A stretch of 64,000 bases of DNA from Chrysaora quinquecirrha (taxonomy: Eukaryota > Cnidaria > Scyphozoa > Semaeostomeae > Pelagiidae): positions 327,926 to 391,925 of the forward strand of contig JACTAT010000039.1 in the NCBI GenBank assembly GCA_014526335.1, read 5' to 3'. Both the position numbers and the translations under genes were made by a program. The notes under the pieces were generated by a model. That model did not search any database. It was not told the origin of the DNA and worked only from the letters and a program-made list of their open reading frames with translations. Numbering within the stretch: the first letter of the stretch is position 1; every line of letters starts with the position of its first letter. Positions 33,680-43,600 of this stretch are shown here, one piece after another.

Positions 33680-34873
33680 ATCATTAATTAATAAATTAAT
33701 TCATTCATTCATTCATTCATTTATTCAATCGTTCATTCAGTCGTCTTTATTCATTCATTCTTCTTCTCATTCTTTCACCTTCTTTCTTACCCTCTCTCTA
33801 TATTCCCGTCTCCCTCTTCTTCGTCTTCTTCTATTTCCTTCTCATCTTCCTTTCAACATATTCTTCTTCTTCTTCGCTGTCTTCACTATCAATATCTCTT
33901 TCATCATCATGAAAATCTTCCCCTTCTTTCACTTCCACTACTCATTCTCTTAAAATCGTCCTTCTTTTATCTTCTTTCTTATGCTCTCTCTACATTTTCT
34001 TCTTCTTCGAGATCTCCTTCTCCTTCATCATATTCTCCTTCTTCGTCCTTTTCCTCTTCTTCTTTTCTTCTTCTTCTTCACATCCTCCTCCCCCTCCTTC
34101 TTCTTCTTCATCTTCTCCTCCTTTTCTTTCTTTTAATCTACTTTCCCTTGATCACATTGTTCTTCTTCTTCTTCTTATTCTTCTTCTTCTTCTTCACATC
34201 CTTCCCACCCTCATCCTTCTTCTTCACCTTGTTCTCTTTTTCTTTCTTTTAATCTACTTTCCCTTGATCACATTGTTCTTCTTCTTCTTCTTCTTCTTTT
34301 CTTCACATCCTCCTCCTCCTCCTTCTTCCTCTTCATCTTCTTCTCCTTTTCTTTCTTTTTATCTACTTTTCCTTGATCACATTGTTGTTCTTCTTCTTAT
34401 TCTTCTTCTTCTTCACACCCTCCTCCTCCTCCTACTCACCTTTCTTCATCTTCTTCTCCTTTTCTTCCTTTTAACCTACTTTCCCTTGATCACATTGTTC
34501 TTCTTCTTCCTATCTCCCCCGTTCAGTATCATCAACACCATGATAAACTTCTTCTTCTTAACTTATCCCTTTTTCTCTTACTCTACTGGTTCACTTTCAT
34601 TGTTTCCTTTCCTTCTTTTCCTTTTTCTTTTCTTCTTCTTCCCTTACTCTTTCTTCATTAACGCAGTACCCCGCGTTCCCCGCGTTCCTCGCAATCTCCT
34701 TCTCTTTTCTCTTCTCCTTCTTCTCCTTAAATTGAATTTTTTCTAGTCATGTTCTTCTTCTCCTCTATCTTTTCTTTTCTTTTCTTTTCTTTTCTTTTCT
34801 TTTCTTTTCTTTTCTTTTCTTTTCTTTTCTTTTCTTTTCTTTTCTTTTCTTTTCTTTTTTTCTTCTTCTTCTT

Positions 34874-34904
<31 letters not shown>

Positions 34905-35040
34905 TCACCCTCCCCCTCCTTCTTTTTCTTCGTCCTTTTCTCCTTTTCTTTCTTTCAACCTACTTTCCCTTAATCACATTGTTCTTCTTCTTCAACTTCT
35001 TGTGTTCTTCTTTATCTTCTTTTAATTTATTTTCTCGTCG
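33680..35040 (+). repeat. 1.3-kb polypyrimidine array with higher-order units
   Basis: Almost pure C/T on the plus strand: TTC, TCC and, at about 34768-34860, TTTTC repeats. The block ACTTTCCCTTGATCACATTG recurs near 34140, 34257, 34367, 34480 and 34962, so part of the array is a roughly 110-bp higher-order repeat. The Ser/Phe/Leu-rich open frames across it are artefacts. Confidence 0.85.
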
Positions 35041-36013
35041 ATCCGCATATTAATTGTTTGCCGTCCCATTCATATTTTTACAGGCCTAAAATCTCCAACT
35101 TCTAATGTTCGAAATTTCGATTAAATTTTTAATAAACTTTATAATGTAACTGAAGTCTTAAGACCAGAAAAGGCACCAGATAAAGACTGAAACAATTCTA
35201 AGTATTCAAGTTTGAGTTCTGTATTATGAAAAGCTTTGCAAAAAGTCATATCTGCAGCTGTCCCGTGATGTCATTACCCATTCAGTCAATCTAACTGAAC
35301 GGACATGTCAAAGATTAAATAAAAAAAGATATATCTAAGTCGGCTAATGTCTAGTTTCATTGTGTAGCCAACCTTATAAAAATTTAAGAAATCGACATTC
35401 GGCAATACTCAATAGCAGCAAGAGAGGTTTTTCATATAGAGTATAGTATTTATTGCAGTTTTAATAAAACATCGGAACAAGAGCTTTCAGCTAAATGGTA
35501 ATGTACATGTTTTTACTTTATCAGCAACGTAGCTCTGGGCCTACAACGCCAGCCAAAAGTCGTTTGAAAACCTCTCGTTACTTTAACAGACTTTGAATTT
35601 CTCATGCTTCAATTACGTTGGTGTTGTTAAGACCTCGGGTAAGAATTTCATAAATTCCGAGCGTTTTGAGATCTACAATCCTAACGAAGAATAGCTTGGA
35701 CTCCAAACAAAACTCTCGATTTTGTGGGTGGAAATTTTTGACATAGCAGCTTTTTTAAAGCAACCCCCTTCCCCAGACTCTGTGTTGATGTTGAACGTCA
35801 ACCCTTCATTCAGCTTCGAATTAATGTCGCTTACCACTCTCTCAACATTGATTTCGGGGGTGAGGGGGCTGCATATGACAATGATGGGTTATGGTTTGAA
35901 AATCCCAAGCATTTTTTGCCAAGATTGTAGAGGTTTCTACAAACCGGCATCGTAAAAAATTCTGTATGGTCAAGACGACGTTATTTTGGCGCTACTTTGT
36001 GCGATTCTGCAAA

Positions 36014-36449
36014 AAGACCTTTTCAAAGAGGTCGGGGTCGGTGCAGAATTTTCTGGAAGATGGTGGACATCTTTGTCAGCGAATCTCCTCTGAGTACAAC
36101 GACCGGGATAGCAATCGCTAAAGGAGAGCAGCAAAATTTAATTCACAAATAATGGAAGAGAAAGAGAGAAAAGGAATCTGCGACAATAAATAATGACAAT
36201 ATTCGCAGAAACTCAGGAAACAAGATGCAAGGAACTCACGAAAAGGAAAATATTTGATTAAATGGTTCCTAGGGCAGATAATCTGGGGCTTAAGTCTCTC
36301 ATTTACTCTCCAAACATGAATTTGAAGCAAAATTTGCCACACTTGCTTTCTTTAAGGGACTGGAATCCAGCAAGATTCCCTTATTCAAGATGTCCGCCAG
36401 CTTCCAGAAAAATGTCTCATCGACCCAGACTTCTTTGAAAAAGTCTATT
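36014..36449. repeat. MITE family 4, copy 2
   Basis: Left arm GACCTTTTCAAAGAGGTCGG, inverted right arm near 36420-36449 (GACCCAGACTTCTTTGAAAA). The centre shares CAGGAAACAAGATGCAAGGA-type words with copy 1. Confidence 0.75.
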
Positions 36450-37194
36450 GGGAAAATTCTCTGTAAGCAACTTAAACTATTATTAACGGCATTCGTAATT
36501 TAATTAAGGCACTGGATTCAAGGTACTTTTTTAGCTCATAATTTCAAAGAAACATAGATGCTTACGGCGAGAAACACGGGTTTACGACAAAATCATGCAA
36601 GCACTAAGATCTAAATCAAGATTGAACATTTCAATTTGCTCTAAATCTAATTGCCAGAACTCCTTATGAAATTTTTGGATTTCTTTAAAATCAAAAATTG
36701 AGGTAATTAGTTAAATGGTGCAAAGGCTCAGTTTTTGATAAACAATGCTGAGAGGCTTGTAATATGGAAAGAGTTTTAGAATAGAACGGCCATAAATAAT
36801 AAATAAATGGAGATAAATCGAAAACGAAATCGAGAAGAAAAGTTTTCTATTGAAATTATAGTAAAATAATTCGCACTTTCAAGCGTACTTGATTTTTCAG
36901 TGATGGAAGGAAGGCAGCTGGTTGGAATATAAAAAGGAATCGAAGAATCCCTTCACAACTGGTTTGGTGGCCATTCTATTCAAAGAACAAAGAACAGCAT
37001 ACGCTGAGTTTGAAAATCATTATAAAAATCTTTGAGGAAGATTCAGATCTCATTTGCAAGATAATTGCAGCACTGAGATTTATTTAGTCGATGCAAAAGT
37101 TGCAGGTATCGTCTACGCCATTAGCTTCAAAGTAGGTATCCTCTGAACTGATTTTTCGCTGTATTATTCGCTGGATGGTAATGACGATCATCGC

Positions 37195-37870
37195 ATAGCA
37201 TTGCCGATTATTGCATGGTATTGCAGGTTACTGCATTTCAATTTGTTGCAAAGTCGGAATTTTCTTACTGAGTTCTCGTTGCACTAGATGGTATTGTCAA
37301 TCATTGCATGGCGTTGCCGATCATTGCATGGTTTTGCCGATCATTGCATGGTGTTGCCGATCATTGCATGGTGTTACAAATCATTGCATGGTGTTACACA
37401 TTACTGCACGGTGTTACAAATCATTGCATGAAACGTGCAATTTGCTGCAAAGCAAGCATAACTAGTATCGTGGGGGCATGCCGGTAACTGCACTTTATCG
37501 TCAATACAGTTTTGCCAATAGGCATTGAAGGTAACTGCACGATACTGCCGATTCAATATTGCTGATATCTTGAAGGGACAGTAGCTGCACGCTATTGCCG
37601 ATACAATATTGCCGGTAGGCATTGAAGATCACTGCACGACACTGCCGATTCAATGTTGCTGATATCTTGAAAGGTGTACGCTATTGCCGATACAATATTG
37701 CCGATAGGCATTGAAGGTCACTGCACGACACTGCCGATTCAATGTTGCTGATATCGTGGGGGCATGCCGGTAACTGTACTATATTGCCGATTGTGCAGGT
37801 AGCTGCACTGTTTTACTGATATAGTACGACTGATAGGGATTGCCGGTAACTGCACCATATTGCCGATACC
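37195..37870. repeat. Two tandem-repeat arrays upstream of GPCR-1
   Basis: 37195-37435 holds repeats of about 20 bp (GATCATTGCATGGTGTTGCC). 37480-37870 holds units of about 70 bp with GGTAACTGCAC, GCCGATACAATATTGCCG and GGCATTGAAGGT. They end about 115 nt before the GPCR start codon. Confidence 0.75.
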
Positions 37871-37985
37871 ATAGATACCTGAGGGTGCTTGCCTGATATT
37901 CTACACATCTTTGGAGCATTCGCATCATCACATCATCTCGTGTTGCCATTATACTGGGCATAGTCATTAACACCAACAATCAGTT

Positions 37986-39524
37986 TTGCAGTATAACAAT
38001 CTCAGCATTAAAAATCTAGGGGAATCCTTAGCGAAGTTCATGGATATCAACAATTCACACAGACCAAAACTGACAAATGTCAGCGAGGTCGAAACAGAAA
38101 CACAGGACACAGGACTTCTAGCCTTCTGTTGGGCTTTGATAACATTAAACAGCCTTTCAGTTCTACTGAACATTATATTTGCCAAAATGCTAATAAAATT
38201 CCGTAGCAGCCTACTTCGATCAACAAGCAACAGAATTTTGCTCTCCTTAGCTATAGCTGATGTCTTTGTGAGCTGTTTTGGGGTAACTCTCGGTGTAACC
38301 TTAATAACACGGCAGTCTTTACTGACTTATAAAATAGCTGGCTCACTGCCTCTATTTGGGAGCATGTTCGTTTCTATGACGTCATTGGCAATCCTCACAA
38401 CAGACAGACTTATGGCAGTGAAACTGTCCTTGAAGTACAGAAACGAATCGTATATCGGAGCAATTACCAGATTTATATATCTAAGCTGGACTATCCCTCT
38501 CGCGATAACAATACTTCAAATTCTTATTTACGTGTTCACAGACAGTAACACAGAGCTGAAAGTTCGAGGAGCGATGTTGGTAGCTTTCTTTCTGACAGCA
38601 GCAGTCACACTAGCCGTAACAAACTGTATCTTAGTCCTCAGCCTAAAGAGGCACAACTCTGTCATGAATGAATGCGAACTTGTCGCAATTAGAAATCTCA
38701 GTAGAACAAGTATTAAGTCTGAAAACTTCTCCGCGACAACTGTTGGTGATTTTCAATCAAGAAACGAATTGGTAAAGTCACATGACAAAACTGACCCAAT
38801 AGAAATCTCCAAAGAAAACATGTTGACCAATCAGAATCAGCCCTTGTCGGGCAACAATAAAAACTCTAGATGCACAGTCGAATGTGGCCTAAAGGAAAGT
38901 CGTGATTTAGGGGGGAGGGAAATGAGTAAGGTTGGGACAAATAATGGGACGCAGATAGAGTTTTCGCGGATCGAACAGGATAGAGGAGATACAAAGGGAA
39001 CTGTGCAATGCCTGGGTTCAACAACAACAACAAATAAAGCATCACAACAAAACAATATTAGAAAATACAGTCAAGTCAAGGAGCTTGTCACTAACACAAG
39101 AGAACCTTACATTCTTAGCGTTCAGTGTCAAGAGAAAAGTGAGACAAATTCTCCTAGGAAGACTTCGCGAGTTAGCTTTAACACAGCAAAAGAATCGTCA
39201 TCATCATCAGGCCCAAGTAGCACTGTTTTACAGAAAGCTGTTGCCCGGCAACGAGCGAGATCAATAGTACGAAGCAGAATCGAGGCAAAGGCAACGATAA
39301 TGTGCATTTGTATTGTCATTGTCTTTATAGTGTGCTGGATGCCATTGACAGTTTACAGATTGTATTATATAGTCAATAATGTTGGTTTCGGCTTGCCATG
39401 GTTTCGACGCTTCGCGCTGTGTCTGGCGTCATCAAACAGCTTACTGAACCCGTGTACATATTTGCTGGTTAGGAAGGATTTCCGCCGTTATCTAATTCAC
39501 TGCTGTAAAGGCAGTTTTTCATAA
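37986..39524 (+). CDS. Intronless rhodopsin-class (class A) GPCR, long third loop
   Basis: A single open frame of 512 residues with seven membrane segments. Class A marks: LAIAD at 88-92 in TM2, TDR (139-141) in place of DRY at the end of TM3, CWMP (450-453) in TM6 and a full NPCTY (488-492) in TM7. N-glycosylation sequons are N22 and N31. Paired cysteines 506-507 near the C-terminus may be palmitoylated. The third intracellular loop runs from about 221 to 435 and is polar and Ser/Thr/Asn-rich, unusually long for the class. The ligand cannot be read from the sequence; many cnidarian class A receptors are intronless orphans. A start at M19 is possible, since the first 18 residues are unremarkable. 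Tandem repeats lie upstream, and a MITE begins within a few bases after the stop. Confidence 0.85.
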   Translation: MQYNNLSIKNLGESLAKFMDINNSHRPKLTNVSEVETETQDTGLLAFCWALITLNSLSVLLNIIFAKMLIKFRSSLLRSTSNRILLSLAIADVFVSCFGVTLGVTLITRQSLLTYKIAGSLPLFGSMFVSMTSLAILTTDRLMAVKLSLKYRNESYIGAITRFIYLSWTIPLAITILQILIYVFTDSNTELKVRGAMLVAFFLTAAVTLAVTNCILVLSLKRHNSVMNECELVAIRNLSRTSIKSENFSATTVGDFQSRNELVKSHDKTDPIEISKENMLTNQNQPLSGNNKNSRCTVECGLKESRDLGGREMSKVGTNNGTQIEFSRIEQDRGDTKGTVQCLGSTTTTNKASQQNNIRKYSQVKELVTNTREPYILSVQCQEKSETNSPRKTSRVSFNTAKESSSSSGPSSTVLQKAVARQRARSIVRSRIEAKATIMCICIVIVFIVCWMPLTVYRLYYIVNNVGFGLPWFRRFALCLASSNSLLNPCTYLLVRKDFRRYLIHCCKGSFS

Positions 39525-39525
39525 G

Positions 39526-39800
39526 CTATGGCTTAACTAGGAGACATATCGCGAGCGACACAGTATTTGGCGTGTCTCCTAGGGCGGCTAAACATACGAG
39601 TGACAATCGAGCAACATGTCCCCCGAGTCATTTGCAAGTCTCGGAGACAAGAAATGTTTCTGTTGTTTGCCAGAAACATTTGCGTGTCTCTCGCTACAAA
39701 TTTTGTCGCGCGCTACAAAGTTTCCGAAGGGGCAAAACTGAGAGACACCGAGGGGACATCAGTGTCGCGCGCGACATGTCTCCTAGTTTAGCCAGGCCTT
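39526..39800. repeat. MITE family 3 (GGAGACATG palindromic element)
   Basis: The left end GGCTTAACTAGGAGACAT is mirrored by ATGTCTCCTAGTTTAGCCAG at the right. Inner CGCGAGCGACAC/GTGTCGCGCGCG and GGAGACA words fold back. It starts right after the GPCR-1 stop codon. Confidence 0.75.
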
Positions 39801-39983
39801 TAGAATAGGAAATTGAACTTATATTTAAAATTTATATTTATTAAATTTATATCTTATATTTATTTGTTAGGTTATTGTATATGACGCGATTACTATGGTC
39901 TTAGGCCTTAAGTTTTCAGTCGCGGTGTGAGCGTCCATAAATTAAACAAAACAATTTCAACTATGATTAATTGTAAGGTCCTG

Positions 39984-40446
39984 AGGTCCTGGCTAAACAA
40001 TGAAACATGCTGGTCAAACATTTGCGATTTGCTTTGGAAGCAATTTTAGACTCTTTGGCCACATCACAAAACAAAACATTGCTTGACAAGCAAAACTAAA
40101 CTAGTTGCACGATGTTTTTGCAAGCACAAAATGCAAGCTTATAATGTTTTGTTGTCAAATTATCAAACATTGTATCTAAAACATTTGAAGCCTCCACATC
40201 AAGCAATGTTTGAACGTTTGGTCACGTCTTTGCCAAGTCTTAAAACATTGCATGGAAAGCAAAACTAAGCAAAATTTGGAGCGCAATGTTTTGGAAAAGT
40301 TCAAAAACAGTTTTTGCTAGACGCAAGAGAAAACATGTTTGACAAGCAATGCCTTGAGACGTGACCAAAACGGGGAACGTTTTGCTTGATAAGCAAACGA
40401 CGTTGTATTTCAAATGTTTGACAAACAATGATTGATCGTTAGGCCA
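39984..40446. repeat. MITE family 1, full copy
   Basis: The left end GTCCTGGCTAAACAATGAAA is mirrored by ATGATTGATCGTTAGGCCAG. The inner words are TTGCTTGACAAGCAAAAC-like palindromes. It lies between the convergent GPCR-1 and PIBF1 genes. Confidence 0.65.
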
Positions 40447-40628
40447 GTCACTTAGTTTTCTCTTTGAAGCAGGACATATATTCAAATAATCAAATATAGG
40501 AAGCAAAAAGACAAAAAAGAGTGTCATTGTATAGTTGTTCAAAATGTACACTCAAAGATATTTACAATAAATAAAATTTACCTTTACACAGAATGCGAAG
40601 TTTAAGCAAACCATGAGTTATCTTTGTC

Positions 40629-43600
40629 TTATTTGCTTAGGTTCTTGGTTTTCAATTTATTGTACCACGATGGAGCATCTCCCTTGGTCTGCAACAGATA
40701 AAAGATAGAGAAAAATAGGGACTAGCAATAGAGGTCTGGGTCAGCGCGACATTTTTCTGGAAGATGGCGGAAGACAATTTTGCTGAAAGATGGTGGAGAT
40801 CTTGAGAAACGGAGTCCTCTCTGCGTTCAATGACCTATTTTTCAAAGTCGCTCCAAGAGAGCTACAATGCCTTCCAGAATTACTCTGCAGATATTTTAAA
40901 GATTGATTGAAGCAGATTCCTTTTCTCTCTTTGTCTTCCATTATTCATGAATTTTAAGAATAACTGCTGCACTACCCCGCCCAAAACGACAGCAATCCCG
41001 GTGGATGCACGCGGAGAGGATGCCCTTACTTAAGAATATCCACCATCTTCCAGAAAAATTTCACGCCGACCCAGACCTCTTTGAAAAGATCTATTGTGGC
41101 TGGTGGGGCGGAAGATATTTAGGTAAGGTCACAAATAGTTTTGGCTCCTTTAACATGCAGGTTCGAAAGAAGAATGGTATGATGATATAAGAAAACATTT
41201 TCAAAAAACTTACAAAAATAGTAGGTTTTGGCGTGCTGACATTAGTGACTACTTCTGAATTCAATGAAGAATTCTGAAACCCATTTAGAGTAGCAGTTTT
41301 TCTTTTCACAAAAGGACTTGGATGGTGTCGATATGAGGAGGGATGCTCTTCACTTGATTTCATTCCCATTATCACACTTTTCAAGACGCTTACTTCCTGA
41401 AAAGGATATGATTTTTCAATTGATAAAGAACTTTCAACTGGACAGACATTTTGTAACGAAGATATCACCACGGGTAATGTATGTGTAATATTAGTGGAGG
41501 ACATTCAGTACAGTGGCGGGATATCCTTACTACAGTGGAGAGATATCCTCAGTACAGTGGAGGATATTCAGTTAGTGGAAGGACATCATCAGAAAAGTGG
41601 AGGATATTCAGTACTGTGGAGGGATATATCAGTACAGTGGAGAGATATCATCAGTACAGTGGAGGATGTACAGTACAGTGGAGGGATATCATCAGTACAG
41701 TGGAGGATATTCAGTACTGTGGAGGGATATCATCAGTACAGTGGAGAGATATCATCAGTACAGTGGAGGATGTACAGTACAGTGGAGGGATATCATCAGT
41801 ACAGTGGAGGATATTCAGTACTGTGGAGGGATATCGTCAGTACAGTACAGTCAGTACTGAAAACCCTCCACCGTACTGATGATATCCCTCCACTGTACTG
41901 ATGATATCCTTCCACTCTACTGAATATCCTCTACTGTACTGCACGCCCTCCATTCCACTGTCCTGCACATACATTACTCGAGGTGGATATACAAAACCGT
42001 CAATCATTATTGAAAATTATCCACAAAAAGAAAGAAAGCGAGCACTATTTGCTAGCATGCAGCTGAAGTGGACTGGCAACATGTGTCCCAAGACCAATAT
42101 ACTACAATCAATAACCTGGGTACTCATTTACCGACCTCGAAAGGATGGACAGCTGAGTTGACTGTCAGCTTGTAGTTCATGGTTCCGACGACAAATTGAT
42201 TATAGCCTCCGCTGGAAGAGAATCCGGATTATGAGCCAATGAAATCGGAATCTCAGCCCCTTATCTGCTAAGCTAGACCTCGTTTAAATAGCAACAATAA
42301 CTTACTTCTCTTTGGTTCAAAAGTCTTTCTAGATCTAATGTCATTTGGTCGTTAAGCTTTTTCAAAGCTGTCTTTTCATCCTTCAAACGCCTAGGCAAGA
42401 AAACAAAATTTAGACCTTCTAAGTAGACGTCAAGTCAACTCAAGTCAAGTCAAGTCAAGTCAAGTCAAGTCAAGTCAAGTCAAGTCCAGTCCAGTCCAGT
42501 CCAGTCCAGTCACGTCAAGTTGAGTAAGTCACGTCGTCAAGTCAAGTCAGGTCAAGTCAAGTCAAGTCAAGTCAGATCCGATTAGATCTGATCAGATCAG
42601 ATCAGATCAGGTCAGGTCAATTCAGGACAAGTCAGGTCAAGTCAAGTCAAGTCAAGTCAAGTCAAGTCATGTCAAGTCAAGTCAAGTCAAGTCAAGTCAA
42701 GTCAAGTCAAGTCAAGTCAAGTCAGGTCAAGTCAAGTCAAGTCAAATCATGCAAGTCAAGTCAAGTCAAGTCAAGTCAAGTCAAGTCAAGTCAAGTCAAG
42801 TCAAGTCAAGTCAAGTCAAGCCAAGCCAAGCCAAGTCAAGTCAAGTCATGTCAAGTCAAGTCAAGACAAGTCCAGTCCAGTCAAGTTAAGTCGTCAAGTC
42901 AAGTCAAGTCAGGTCAGGTCAGATCAGATCAGGTCAGGTCAGTTCAGGTCAGGTCAGGTCAGACCAGGTCAAGTCAAGTCCAATCAAATCAAATCAAATA
43001 AAATTAAATCAAATCAAATCAAATCAAATCAAACGCAATTCAAATCAAATGGAATCAAACCTGATGTCCTCGTTGAGTGTTTCAATTGTATCCTTCATAC
43101 TTCTGTTATCATCATCTCTTACTTTGATACTATCAATAAGATAATTATAAGGCTGCTTTGCTTCGTTCAGTAGCTTTGTCGTTCTTGATAGCTAAAAGTG
43201 AAGCAGAATGCTCGTAACCACCAGAGCAGCTAAACGTAAGACAGATAGCTAGTTAGGCAGGGGCGGACTGGCAGGGATGCTAGGTTGCGATTGCAACCAG
43301 GGCCTTCTTGTTATAGGGTCTTTAACAAACTGTTTCTGTTGTTTCTTGAGCAAATCTCTTCGATTTCTTGGGATTTCGAAGAGATTTGGATTGGTTTCGC
43401 TCAGTCTGAAAACAGTTGGAAATAACAGAAATTGTTTCTCAATGCAGATAATTGGAAAGAAGTAAAGATAAAAAGATAATCAGCATATGCGCACAAAAAT
43501 ATGGAAGCAAGAAAATATAGAAATGCGAAAATAGACGATTTTGCCATCGAAATATCGCAAATAAGAAAAGAAGTATTGACATGAACAGTAGCCCCCAGTA

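Noticed and set aside
33567..34973. Long Phe/Ser/Leu-rich open frames on the plus strand
   Set aside because: They lie entirely in the polypyrimidine array; composition alone removes stop codons.
37195..37870. CRISPR-like array
   Set aside because: The units are contiguous tandem repeats without unique spacers, and the DNA is eukaryotic.
41481..41901. Overlapping 130-codon frames with [22 protein letters not shown] repeats
   Set aside because: The same words appear in three frames because they are translations of the minisatellite MITE; also at 13735-14061.
42669..43001. 110-codon SSQVK-repeat open frame
   Set aside because: A product of the TCAAG satellite in a PIBF1 intron; no other coding sign.
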